Below, piece by piece: positions 26,526 through 35,122 of a stretch of DNA of 64,000 nucleotides. The DNA comes from Poritiphilus flavus (lineage in GTDB: Bacteria; Bacteroidota; Bacteroidia; Flavobacteriales; Flavobacteriaceae), in NCBI RefSeq assembly GCF_009901585.1, contig NZ_WXYO01000006.1, positions 310,001 to 374,000 of the forward strand, read 5' to 3'. How positions within the stretch are numbered: the stretch's first letter is position 1; each line of letters begins with the position of its first letter. The position numbers and the translations under genes are program-made. The notes beneath the pieces were generated by a model, which worked only from the letters and a program-made list of their open reading frames with translations, was not told the origin of the DNA and did no database searches.

Positions 26526-27497
26526 TTAGTCCCACTGTTTTATAGAAGTGCTTAGCCCTTGATAGAGGCATATGCGCTGCACTATGTTGAAATTGTTTCC
26601 AATAGTTCCGGTATTGCCCTGAACAAAATAGTGCTCTCCCGGAGCATTTCCTCTGACATCATAGGCAAGGCCAGACTGTGAATACATTCCCAGATACCCG
26701 GTACTGGTTGTTGGATCGTTACTTCCTTTAAGCACAAAACTCTGTTCTCCCCGGCCACCTGTTGGAAGGCTGTTGCCTAGATCTTCATAACCTTCCGTCA
26801 AAGAGGTACCAGAAACTTTTACCCTATTTCCGTTGGTGTTACTTGCATCTGACCAAAATTTAAATGCGTAGACATAATTGTCCACAGGGATGGGTGCGGC
26901 ATCGTTGGCAACGGTAAAATCATCGTAAGTGTCAAAAACCTCTACCACAACACCGGCCTCGTACAGATTCTCAGTTGTGCCGGACCTATTCGTACCACTG
27001 ATCTCTATAGAGAGCGTAAGATATTCATCACTGGTAATGGGCACCCAATCCCCCGGACTGGCGGCTAAATAGGCCTCTTTTGAACCTTTAAGAAAATAGG
27101 CAATGTCATCAATATTATTAATGTCTACCTGCAGGGACAAGACTTCGGATTCGGTACCATTGGTAACTGTGATTTCTCCCGTGATCTCAGTATTCGTTTC
27201 ATAGTCGAAAGCAAAAGGGTTGGCTGCGGTCAACTGGCCTGATGTCTCGTTTAAAATGAAGGCATCATTCACGGAGACCTTAGTCAAGGTAAAGTTCAAA
27301 TCTCCGGAGAGTTTGGATTCTGCCGTGACTATAAAATCTCCTGATCTCGGGTATTCATCTATTTGTGCCGCTACATTGGCATTGTTGATAGGGCCTTCCG
27401 GAGAATCCTCGTTGTCATCTTTGCTACAAGAGGTTAAAGCAACGGATGCCGCTAGTAGTATTGACAGTATTTTGTTATTTGATTTTTTTGTTTTCAT
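26526..27497 (-). CDS. cadherin-like tandem lipoprotein, paralogue 5
   Basis: The 323-residue product starts at ATG 27497 (MKTKKSNNKILSILLAASVA) with lipobox LTSC; the frame extends to 27533, overlapping the previous gene, without a signal. The cadherin-like domain has FDYETNTEITGEITV at its calcium-site-like position. The C-terminal family domain ends YQGLSTSIKQWD. It differs from its sisters by a RGNAPGEHYFVQGN insert region. The upstream paralogue ends 26 bp before. Confidence 0.8.
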   Translation of the reverse strand: MKTKKSNNKILSILLAASVALTSCSKDDNEDSPEGPINNANVAAQIDEYPRSGDFIVTAESKLSGDLNFTLTKVSVNDAFILNETSGQLTAANPFAFDYETNTEITGEITVTNGTESEVLSLQVDINNIDDIAYFLKGSKEAYLAASPGDWVPITSDEYLTLSIEISGTNRSGTTENLYEAGVVVEVFDTYDDFTVANDAAPIPVDNYVYAFKFWSDASNTNGNRVKVSGTSLTEGYEDLGNSLPTGGRGEQSFVLKGSNDPTTSTGYLGMYSQSGLAYDVRGNAPGEHYFVQGNTGTIGNNFNIVQRICLYQGLSTSIKQWD

Positions 27498-27523
27498 AAT
27501 GATTTCTTTTTCTGAGTTGTTGA

Positions 27524-28483
27524 TTAGTCCCACTGTTTCTGGGTGGATATCAAGGCTTCATATTGCAGATTGAAACGTACTTCTTGTGAATTATCAGGGG
27601 GATTGATCTGAGAGAGATTGCCTTCTCCCATATAGGCACCGGTGCCATCCCAATAGGCAACGGGAGCTGTTGAATAAAATCCAATATAACCGGGCCCGCT
27701 TGTTGAGGCGGGAGTATTGTTTCCTTTCAATACAAAATAGGAGACGTCCCCCAGCCTGTGAAAGGGTAGTGGATTTCCAAGATCTGTCAAAGGATTCAAT
27801 GGATTGCCATCTGCTTGCTTGACTTGATGCCCAGGTATCCAACCGAAGCCTGTGCCATTCATGTATTTAAAAGCAAAAATGTACCCATTGTTCACTACCT
27901 GATGCCTTTCTTCATGGCGTACAGATGTAAAACCAGCTGCCGTATAGCTATAATTCAAGGTAGAGCTAAAGGCATAACTGCTTCTTCCGGGACCAACAAA
28001 GGAGACCTTATTGAGCCCTGCTTCTAAGGCATCGTATTCTTCTTGTGTAATTTCAATCCAATTGCCGGCATCAGCCTCAAGGTAAGTTTGTTTAGAGGCG
28101 CTAAGGAAATGGAAGATGTCATCCATATTATCGAGATTGACAGTTACTCTTGCCGTTTCGTCCTTAATTCCGTCAGAAACGAAGGCGGTAAGGGTCAATT
28201 CCGGATTTGTCTCAAAATCAAAAAGGGAAGCTTCATTTACCCGAATTTCCCCGGTATTTGCATTGAGTAAAAAGGCATTTTCCGGGCTTTGGTTGACAAT
28301 GCTGAATTCCAATCCTTCGGTATTTCCTGGTACCAGGGAGGCAATCAACTGCCCATCTGATGGGTTTTCCTCCAGGGATACCTGTAGGTCTGCAACGCTG
28401 AAACCTTGCTTGGAGTCCTTGCTGCAAGAGGTCGCTGCCAAAATCAGTAGCAAAACGATCTTTAAGTAATAAGGTGTTTTCAT
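27524..28483 (-). CDS. cadherin-like tandem lipoprotein, paralogue 4 (most divergent)
   Basis: The 319-residue lipoprotein (MKTPYYLKIVLLLILAATSC) has the same layout: cadherin-like segment with FDFETNPELTLTAFV, then the family domain with FHFLSASKQTYLEADAGNW. Its C-terminus YEALISTQKQWD departs from the YQGLST consensus but keeps QWD. It has a longer middle loop rich in aromatic residues (FGWIPGHQVKQADGN). This is the most divergent copy and may have a different partner. Confidence 0.8.
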   Translation of the reverse strand: MKTPYYLKIVLLLILAATSCSKDSKQGFSVADLQVSLEENPSDGQLIASLVPGNTEGLEFSIVNQSPENAFLLNANTGEIRVNEASLFDFETNPELTLTAFVSDGIKDETARVTVNLDNMDDIFHFLSASKQTYLEADAGNWIEITQEEYDALEAGLNKVSFVGPGRSSYAFSSTLNYSYTAAGFTSVRHEERHQVVNNGYIFAFKYMNGTGFGWIPGHQVKQADGNPLNPLTDLGNPLPFHRLGDVSYFVLKGNNTPASTSGPGYIGFYSTAPVAYWDGTGAYMGEGNLSQINPPDNSQEVRFNLQYEALISTQKQWD

Positions 28484-28502
28484 AGTTATAACTGTTTTGT
28501 GA

Positions 28503-29456
28503 TTATTTCCATTGTTTTATGGGCGTACTCAAGCCTTGGTAGGTGCATACGGTATTGGCTTGTCGTATAACCATATTATCTCCACCCAGGATGTTGGTGT
28601 CACCAGATCTGAAAATGTGATTTACTGTACTCTGTTGAAAGAATGGATCCCAGGCTATACTTTTATCCGAGTACATCGCCAAATAGGTATCATTGGTGTA
28701 GTTGGTATCATTGCCTTTTAGTATAAAATAGACTTCATCTGCTCCATGATTCGGAAGTACAGATCCAAAATCTTGATATCCGGAAGTCACTGATGTTTCC
28801 GAAATCTTCACCTTGGCGGCATTTACCTCAGTCGCTCCGGATATATATTTAAAAGCAAAGAGGTATTCTCCTTTGGGCAACAGATTACCAAAATTGGCCA
28901 CCGTCCTATTTGAATGATATTCGAAAGAATTGGCCCTGGCAGCTCCGTTGTAATCATCCTCGCTGGAACCTACCAAATTGATACTGTTGATTATTGTAAA
29001 GAGACTATCGTACTCTTTTTTGGAGATTTCCAACCACTCCCCGGCCATTGCGCTCTGGTAGTCTGATTTTGAATCAGACAAGACAAATTCAATATCATCG
29101 ATGTCATCAATAGAGACCTCTATTGGGATGGATTCGGTATCAGTTCCGTTTGAAGCGTTCACCAAAGCGGTAATGGTCTCGTTGATTTCAAAATCAAAGG
29201 CCAGGGAGTTCCCAACGGTCAATGATCCGGATTCCTGATTTATGGCAAATGCCCCGTTGACCGATTCGGATTGTATGGAATAGGTGGTTGTTCCTGATAA
29301 GTTTGATGTCAAAACTGCTACCGTTGTTCCGCTGGCAGGATATTCATCAAGACTTATCGCTATGTCATTGCTGCTTTCATCAGTAGAGTCTTTACTACAG
29401 GCGCCGATTAAAAAGAGCAGTGGCAAAAGGACCCCTAAATAATTAAATGCTTTCAT
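28503..29456 (-). CDS. cadherin-like tandem lipoprotein, paralogue 3
   Basis: The 317-residue product starts MKAFNYLGVLLPLLFLIGAC. The cadherin-like segment carries FDFEINETITALVNA, the family domain begins IEFVLSDSKSDYQSAMAGEW, and AYKAM-type strands lead to YQDFGSVLPNHGADEVYFIL. It ends YQGLSTPIKQWK, with lysine in place of the final aspartate, as in paralogue 2. It is separated by about 18-20 bp from its neighbours on both sides. Confidence 0.82.
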   Translation of the reverse strand: MKAFNYLGVLLPLLFLIGACSKDSTDESSNDIAISLDEYPASGTTVAVLTSNLSGTTTYSIQSESVNGAFAINQESGSLTVGNSLAFDFEINETITALVNASNGTDTESIPIEVSIDDIDDIEFVLSDSKSDYQSAMAGEWLEISKKEYDSLFTIINSINLVGSSEDDYNGAARANSFEYHSNRTVANFGNLLPKGEYLFAFKYISGATEVNAAKVKISETSVTSGYQDFGSVLPNHGADEVYFILKGNDTNYTNDTYLAMYSDKSIAWDPFFQQSTVNHIFRSGDTNILGGDNMVIRQANTVCTYQGLSTPIKQWK

Positions 29457-29474
29457 TTTATTTCCGTATTGTGA

Positions 29475-30410
29475 TTATTTCCATTGTTTGATCATAGTAC
29501 TAAGCCCCTGGTAGCGAACTATAAAGTTTTGATAGGATTGGGACATCGTACTACTATCACCAAAAACAAAAAAGAAACGGGTATCGAGGCCCTCTGTTCT
29601 GATCCATCGGATCCTGTTTTCATTGTAGAAACCCAGGTAACCCTCCTTCTCGAAGGCAGTGTTATTGCCCTTTAGTAAAAAGAAATTTTCGCCTTCCCCA
29701 TGGGAGGGAAATAGTGGGCCAAAATCCTCATAACCCCGCCAGATATCCTCAGTGAATTTCAACTTGGCGCGTTCCGATAGTGGTGATGCATTGTCATATT
29801 TAAAAGCAAAGACCAATCCTCCTTCCGGAATTTTCGCCCCGTCAAGGGCAAAGGTGAAATCAGTACTTGAAGTGATGGTTTCGCCTTCGGCATTATATTC
29901 TTCCTGATTAGTTCCTATTCGGGTGACTTGAATTAGCGCTGTGGCCAGGGTCTCATATTCATTTTCAGTGATAGAGATCCATTCACCATTTTCTGCATTT
30001 CTATAAGTTTCTTTGGAATCGGTGAGGTAGAATTCAATTTCATCGATATCGTTCAGTGTGATCTCCAGCTTGAAGTCATCACTTGAAACGTCGTTGTTTA
30101 CGGTCATGGAAGCCGTCAGTATTGGATTGATTTCATAATCAAACAGCGTGGAGTCCTGTACTGTAATTTCACCCGTTTGCCCATTAATGGACATGGCGTT
30201 CGCTGGATTTTGACTGACTATTTTAAAGACCGCATTTTCAAGATTATTGCCTTCAACACGACCCAGGGAGGTTCCATCGAAAGGATGTTCGTCTATGCTT
30301 ATAGAAAAGTCATTTGCCTCGACTGTGGATGGAGTAGGTGAGTTACCTTCTTTTGAACAAGATCCGAATAGAGTCAAACCAACAATCAATATGTATGCTA
30401 TTTTTTTCAT
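29475..30410 (-). CDS. cadherin-like tandem lipoprotein, paralogue 2
   Basis: The 311-residue product starts at ATG 30410 (MKKIAYILIVGLTLFGSC); an earlier in-frame start at 30431 would overlap the upstream gene and adds no signal. Domain order as in its sisters: cadherin-like with FDYEINPILTASMTV, family domain with FYLTDSKETYRNAENGEW, then YEDFGPLFPSHGEGENFFLL. It ends YQGLSTMIKQWK. The segment AFKYDNASPLSERAKLKF contains the conserved FAFKY motif. Confidence 0.82.
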   Translation of the reverse strand: MKKIAYILIVGLTLFGSCSKEGNSPTPSTVEANDFSISIDEHPFDGTSLGRVEGNNLENAVFKIVSQNPANAMSINGQTGEITVQDSTLFDYEINPILTASMTVNNDVSSDDFKLEITLNDIDEIEFYLTDSKETYRNAENGEWISITENEYETLATALIQVTRIGTNQEEYNAEGETITSSTDFTFALDGAKIPEGGLVFAFKYDNASPLSERAKLKFTEDIWRGYEDFGPLFPSHGEGENFFLLKGNNTAFEKEGYLGFYNENRIRWIRTEGLDTRFFFVFGDSSTMSQSYQNFIVRYQGLSTMIKQWK

Positions 30411-30421
30411 GCGATTTTTTT

Positions 30422-31372
30422 TTAGTCCCATTGGATAATTTCAGTGCTTAGGCCTTGATAGCGGCCAACAGCATTTAAAACAGGAGGAAAGTCATTGAGG
30501 ATTTCTGAGTTATCGACACCATACAACACTTCCGAATCCAAGGTTGGATCAATAACCACCAAACCGCTTTTTGGGGAATACATTCCTAATCGCAATTCCC
30601 GAAGTGCAGGGTCGCTGCCGCCTTTGAGCACAAAGAACTGGTTGCCCTTGCCATGTGGAGGTAATACAGCTGGCAAAGATGCATAGGCCGGGGAAACGTC
30701 GGCTAAAGAAACCTTAATATTGACGCCTTCAACCTCGTCAGCGGTGGAAAAATATTTAAAAGCAAAAAGGCGATGACCCTCTGGAATGTTGTACTCATTG
30801 AAGTTTGCGTAGGTCGCGTCAAACGTATCAAACGAAGTAGTGCCTTCCAGCTGATATTGAGCTTCAGTCGTCCCGCTTTTGACTACCCCGGCGATACGAG
30901 CAGCCAGAAGATCGTATTCTTCTTCGGTTATTGCTATCCAATCGCCATAAGCGGCTTGCAGGTATGCTTCTCGAGAAGATCCCAAAAAGAAGACCATGTC
31001 ATCAGCATCGATGAGGGTAACTTTAAGGTTAACCATAGTACTGCCCTCTGTGTTGGCGATTTGAATGCTTGCCGTAAGCTCAGGGTAAATCTCATAATTG
31101 AACAATAGCTCATCTGAGATGATCAGTTCACCGGTAGCAGCGTTTATATCTAAAGCGTTTTCGGGATCTTGACTTACAATCGTAAAAACATAATTGCCTT
31201 GCAGGTTTTCTTTGATCTTTCCAATGATCGTTCCCCTCGCAGGATTTTCTTCAATAGTTATGGTCTGATCTGCGAATGAATCATCCAAACCATTTGAATC
31301 CTTCGCACAAGACATGAGAAAAGTTAAAAGGCATATTGTCGATATCAGGAGATTGATTCTAAAATTTTCCAT
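30422..31372 (-). CDS. cadherin-like tandem lipoprotein, paralogue 1 (first gene of operon)
   Basis: The 316-residue lipoprotein starts at ATG 31372 (MENFRINLLISTICLLTFLM, then SC lipobox); the frame is open to 31453, but that region is the leader. It has the cadherin-like domain (FNYEIYPELTASIQI), the family domain (FFLGSSREAYLQAAYGDW) and the C-terminus YQGLSTEIIQWD. As the promoter-proximal gene it follows a structured leader whose outer stem ends directly at the ATG. The conserved FAFKY motif is present near residue 215. Confidence 0.82.
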   Translation of the reverse strand: MENFRINLLISTICLLTFLMSCAKDSNGLDDSFADQTITIEENPARGTIIGKIKENLQGNYVFTIVSQDPENALDINAATGELIISDELLFNYEIYPELTASIQIANTEGSTMVNLKVTLIDADDMVFFLGSSREAYLQAAYGDWIAITEEEYDLLAARIAGVVKSGTTEAQYQLEGTTSFDTFDATYANFNEYNIPEGHRLFAFKYFSTADEVEGVNIKVSLADVSPAYASLPAVLPPHGKGNQFFVLKGGSDPALRELRLGMYSPKSGLVVIDPTLDSEVLYGVDNSEILNDFPPVLNAVGRYQGLSTEIIQWD

Positions 31373-31459
31373 CGTTTTGTGAGTTTTGATGAATGCTGTT
31401 TTGTGTTCCTTACCCAGTTTGGATCTTTGACCCGTCCCCGGGTAAGAATTCACAAAACG
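31373..31459 (-). promoter_or_regulatory. structured 5' leader of the tandem lipoprotein operon
   Basis: On the minus strand CGTTTTGTGA (31459-31450) is exactly complementary to TCACAAAACG (31382-31373), which abuts the ATG at 31372. Inside lies a second stem, CTTACCC (31446-31440) with GGGTAAG (31415-31409). The nested hairpins span ~87 nt. With the -7 box at 31486-31479 the transcript would begin near 31472 and include both. Pairing of the outer stem would occlude the translation start, so this looks like translational control; the ligand or trigger is unknown. Confidence 0.55.
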
Positions 31460-31478
31460 GTTATCAAAATTGATGGGG

Positions 31479-31536
31479 TAAAATTAGAGGTGATAAATGT
31501 GAAGAGCTAAAATCAGGTATGGACAAACTCTGGACA
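31479..31536 (-). promoter_or_regulatory. paired operator and promoter of the six-paralogue operon
   Basis: On the minus strand TGTCCAGAGTTTGTCCAT (31536-31519) differs at two positions from the 18-mer upstream of the kelch and small lipoprotein genes. Exactly 32 bp downstream is TAATTTTA (31486-31479), a -7 box with one mismatch to TAnnTTTG. The half-site spacing (11 bp) and operator-to--7 distance equal those at the other two sites. Confidence 0.7.
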
Positions 31537-32071
31537 GCTTACAAGCTCCTATATTATTAAATGGATAAACATTGATGTATTTAAACATCTAATAATAAGA
31601 TAGTTATATCCATTTTTGTTTAAATTTTCGACTGATTTTTGGCTGTTATTTCTCAAAAAAAGTTTAGACTGGAGACCTGGATGGACCGGACAACGGCCCT
31701 TTGGTGATAAAAATCGAGATTCAATAAAAGGCAGAGATTTTTATTGGATCCAGCACTAGAATTATAGCCTCAATCAGGTGGAATTAGGCAAAATTGCCAC
31801 CCCCGACTAATTCAATGATGAATACTTTTGAGTATGTTGACTCAGGACTGCGGCTCTGTTTCCTATACCTTTTTTTGTACATAAACTGATTCCGTAAGGG
31901 ACTGTGCAATCCTGGTTTTTACAAATCAAAAAAAGGCTTGTCTATAAAAAGAATACTTCATGATGGCGGGTGTAGTGGATTAAACCTTTGATATTGTTAT
32001 GATTATAGGTTTTTGAATTATGCACCTTAACAGGTTTGTCCATAGCACTTTCGCTAAGCATCGCTCAAATC
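31537..32071. other. non-coding spacer between divergent lipoprotein units
   Basis: This ~535-bp stretch has no supportable ORF. It is AT-rich in 31540-31640. A further TGTCCAT copy lies at 32037-32043, upstream of the operator at 32072. No transposon remnant or RNA gene is recognised. Confidence 0.5.
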
Positions 32072-32129
32072 TGTCCATACTTTGTCCATATACAGAATTA
32101 TGGACAAGCATTTTTCTCATCTAAGTTTG
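32072..32129 (+). promoter_or_regulatory. paired operator and promoter of small lipoprotein
   Basis: TGTCCATACTTTGTCCAT (32072-32089) is identical to the kelch-gene operator. TAAGTTTG (32122-32129), a perfect -7 box, follows after 32 bp, and the ATG is 27 bp beyond. An inverted half-site ATGGACAA sits at 32100-32107. Confidence 0.75.
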
Positions 32130-32155
32130 AGGAGTTGAACCAAAAAAACAGAAAA

Positions 32156-32524
32156 ATGAAAAAACTGATCTTTTTTCCCATACTTATTTTAGCAATTTTA
32201 AATACATCTTGTTCAGAAGATGAGATTGATTCCAGTTTAGCGGGGAATTGGAGCGGAACCTATACGGGAGATGATAGGGGAGCATGGACCGTCAACGTAA
32301 ATTCTTCAGGGGTGGTTACAGGGGTGGCAACATCAAGCAGGAATTCTGAAACTTACGCCATCAATGGAACGGTTGCGGAAAATGGTATGTTGTCAGCAAC
32401 TTTGGGCACGACCACAGAAGGTGGGGAGTTTGTCGGACAATTAAGAGAGGATAATGAAGCTATAGGTACCTGGTCAAACGCAGGGGCGAATGCGAGTGGT
32501 TCCTGGAACGGCGAAAGACAATAG
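32156..32524 (+). CDS. small lipoprotein of the operator-controlled group
   Basis: The 122-residue product starts at ATG 32156 (MKKLIFFPILILAILNTSCS); the open frame reaches back to a TTG at 32036, but that part is promoter. After the lipobox and an acidic linker comes a ~90-residue small beta-barrel-like domain with LAGNWSGTYTGDDRGAW and IGTWSNAGANASGSWNG, a Gly/Thr/Ser-rich pattern seen in many small Bacteroidota secreted proteins. It is followed by a hairpin terminator. Function unknown. Confidence 0.75.
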   Translation: MKKLIFFPILILAILNTSCSEDEIDSSLAGNWSGTYTGDDRGAWTVNVNSSGVVTGVATSSRNSETYAINGTVAENGMLSATLGTTTEGGEFVGQLREDNEAIGTWSNAGANASGSWNGERQ

Positions 32525-32602
32525 CTGTGCGATGATAAGAGCTCGAAATGGTATTTAGGTCTAAGTTCTCATCTTGAATTCCAATTTCATATAGCTTAAA
32601 AT

Positions 32603-32652
32603 ACAGTCGGCCGCTAGGTTGGGATCAACGACCGGATGCCGGCTGTTATTTT
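32603..32652 (+). terminator. hairpin terminator of small lipoprotein gene
   Basis: ACAGTCGGC (32603-32611) pairs with GCCGGCTGT (32638-32646) with one G-U pair and is followed by TATTTTT. The loop holds a weaker GGTTG/CAACGACC pairing. Confidence 0.65.
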
Positions 32653-32732
32653 TGCAAGCTTTTTACAGTCAAAACACTTATCTTGAACTTAGGGGAGGAG
32701 AGGGCGTAGCCCCACTGAACTAAACGGAATGC

Positions 32733-34904
32733 TTATTTCTTTGCGGCTTCTACCAATTCTAATTGATCTACGCTGACATTCGTGGTAAAAAGTCCGTAAT
32801 TAACAATAGCCTTGTTCTTTTCCAAACTGTCTATGCTCCCAACTGCCTTGCCATCAGACAAGCGTACCCGGTCACCCACCTTAAAGACCGGCCTGGGCTT
32901 CGGAACGGGAGATTTTTGGGACTTCTTCTCCGCTTTTTTCTTTTGGCGGATAACCTTTACCTCTTTTTCAACCTCCTGATTAACGGCAGCCTTTCTTTGA
33001 CGATCTTCCTTGAATTCTTTGGCCGACTTCTTTTTGCGTTTGCTGTTCTCTGTTTCCACAATTCGTAGCAATTCAGATATTAAAGGCCGCTTTTTCTTGT
33101 CCTGGAAATATCGTTCGGCTACGGTATTCACCTTATTTCCCAGGTAGATCATCCGCTGATTATGGTCGTATAATTCCTGGTAGTTCTCCAGTTTGGCTTT
33201 GATTCTGGCGTTTAGTTCTTCCAGTCTTTTAGCCTCATCCCTGGCTTTGGATTCCTCTTCCTGTAAACGAGAACCTGTCTTCGCCATCTTGTTGCGCTCC
33301 TTTTGCAGCTTGGCAATGGTGGCATCAAAACGGACCTTACCGCGTTCTACCTTCTTTTTTGCTTTGTTGATCAGGCTATAGGGAATACCATTTTTCTGGG
33401 CCACCTCAAATGTAAAGGAACTTCCGGGTTGACCCATTTCCAGTTGAAAAGTAGGTTGCAAGGTTTTGGAATCAAAAAGCATATTGGCGTTGGAGGCATG
33501 AGGAAGCTCATCCGCTAAGGCTTTGAGATTTGCGTAGTGCGTGGTAATTACTCCAAACGCCCCTCTTTCGTAAAAGACCTCCAGAAAGGCCTCCGCGAGC
33601 GCACCCCCTAACTCCGGATCACTGCCTGTGCCAAATTCGTCGATAAGGAAGAGGGTATTTTCTTTACACTTCTTTAAAAAGCCATTCATGTTCTTTAAGC
33701 GGTAACTATAAGTACTTAAATGGTTTTCTATGGATTGATTATCCCCAATGTCCGTCAGAATTTGATCAAAGAAACAAACTGAACTCCTTTCATGAACGGG
33801 GATTAGAAGCCCGGATTGAAGCATTACTTGAAGTAGTCCTATGGTCTTCAAAGTGATACTCTTCCCCCCGGCGTTCGGTCCGGAGATGACGATTATCCGG
33901 TTTTCCTGGTCCAGTTGCACCGTTTGCGGCCAGGTCTTTTGATCGCTCAGTTTATTGGTAAGAAATAGCAATGGATGATAGGCATCGCGAAGGTAGAGCC
34001 TGCTCTCGTTGTTGATTTGAGGAAGAATGGCGTCCATCTCTGAGGCGTAGCGGGCCTTTGCCGCTGTTAGATCAATATGGGCCAGGAAGTACTGGTATTG
34101 ATCCAATAGCGCCATATAAGGCCTTATAGCTGCCGTGAGCTCGTTTAGAATACGTTGTATCTCCTCTTTTTCATCGTATTCCAGATTGCTTAATTGTCTA
34201 CTGTATTTAAAGGTCGCCTCGGGTTCCATATAGACTATGCTACCGGATTTGCTTGCCCCCAATACAGTACCCCTTACTTTTTTGCGGTACATGGCCTTTA
34301 CGGCAAGTACCCGGCGGTTTTCCACCACGGATTCACGGATATCATCCAAATATTCGGAGGCCTGATATGAAGAAAGGGCTGAGGCGAAACTCTGGTTGAT
34401 CTTTCCCCTTACCTGATTGATCTCTATGCGGATTTGTTTTAACTGGGTAGATGCATCGTCCCTAATCTCCCCGAATCGATCTATAACCGCTTCAATGAGC
34501 TGTGGGATCTCCTTGTTAGCTTCCAATTCCTCTGAATATTCAAAAAGTAAAGGATAGTACTCTTTGAATTTCTTAAAAAAGGTTTTGTGGGCCAGCACAG
34601 TACTGCAAATGGCGGCAATTCTTCGGAATCCGCTTATCTCCAGGGTGGTGTTTTCAACCTTTAACAATCTTAACTCACCGTTTATACTGTCAAAATAGTG
34701 ATTTGGGATACGGTTTTCGTTGGTGTAGGAAGCCAGGTACTCGAAGGTTCGCCCCAGCAATGTGCGCAAAAAGGCTTGATCCTTCTCCGGTGCCACCAAT
34801 TGTGCCTTTTCCTTACCCAATTCGGTATGGCAACGGTTGGCCAGGTGGTCTCTGACCGCCGGGAATTCTAGGTCCTGCAACATTTTTTTTACTACCTCGC
34901 TCAT
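32733..34904 (-). CDS. mutS2: MutS2-type ATPase lacking the Smr domain
   Basis: The 723-residue product starts at ATG 34904 (MSEVVKKMLQDLEFPAVRDH); the frame goes on to a TTG at 34943. It has the MutS core and clamp regions, Walker A in ISGPNAGGKSITLKTIGL (~residue 325) and Walker B in TLFLIDEFGTGSDP, followed by THYANLKAL. A long charged coiled coil lies at ~500-650, and a KOW-like C-terminal domain (VFKVGDRVRLSDGKAVG) ends the protein. The usual C-terminal Smr endonuclease domain of MutS2 is absent. MutS2 proteins act on branched DNA or on collided ribosomes; without Smr, nuclease action is unlikely. Confidence 0.88.
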   Translation of the reverse strand: MSEVVKKMLQDLEFPAVRDHLANRCHTELGKEKAQLVAPEKDQAFLRTLLGRTFEYLASYTNENRIPNHYFDSINGELRLLKVENTTLEISGFRRIAAICSTVLAHKTFFKKFKEYYPLLFEYSEELEANKEIPQLIEAVIDRFGEIRDDASTQLKQIRIEINQVRGKINQSFASALSSYQASEYLDDIRESVVENRRVLAVKAMYRKKVRGTVLGASKSGSIVYMEPEATFKYSRQLSNLEYDEKEEIQRILNELTAAIRPYMALLDQYQYFLAHIDLTAAKARYASEMDAILPQINNESRLYLRDAYHPLLFLTNKLSDQKTWPQTVQLDQENRIIVISGPNAGGKSITLKTIGLLQVMLQSGLLIPVHERSSVCFFDQILTDIGDNQSIENHLSTYSYRLKNMNGFLKKCKENTLFLIDEFGTGSDPELGGALAEAFLEVFYERGAFGVITTHYANLKALADELPHASNANMLFDSKTLQPTFQLEMGQPGSSFTFEVAQKNGIPYSLINKAKKKVERGKVRFDATIAKLQKERNKMAKTGSRLQEEESKARDEAKRLEELNARIKAKLENYQELYDHNQRMIYLGNKVNTVAERYFQDKKKRPLISELLRIVETENSKRKKKSAKEFKEDRQRKAAVNQEVEKEVKVIRQKKKAEKKSQKSPVPKPRPVFKVGDRVRLSDGKAVGSIDSLEKNKAIVNYGLFTTNVSVDQLELVEAAKK

Positions 34905-35122
34905 AAAAACCGGAATGCTTGCAAAGGTATGCAATAGACCCAATACCTGAAATTAAGCTGCAGCAAACCCTAAGTGCTTATTAAATAAAGGCATAAACGA
35001 GTTTATTTTGTACAGAAATTCGCATGAAAGAACAATATTTTGCTCAAATATGTAGTTGTATAGGGCACATGCTGGCAACTGAATTCTTCCCCCTAAACAG
35101 AATTTGCTAAAGAGATCGTTTA

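Noticed and set aside
31373-31453. N-terminal extension of paralogue 1
   Set aside because: It covers the leader hairpins; the sister proteins all start at the signal peptide.
31800-31880. short ORF in the lipoprotein spacer (about 23 codons)
   Set aside because: Too short, with no start signal or similarity to known small proteins.
32036-32155. N-terminal extension of the small lipoprotein starting at a TTG
   Set aside because: It runs through the operator and -7 box; the ATG at 32156 gives a proper SPII signal.
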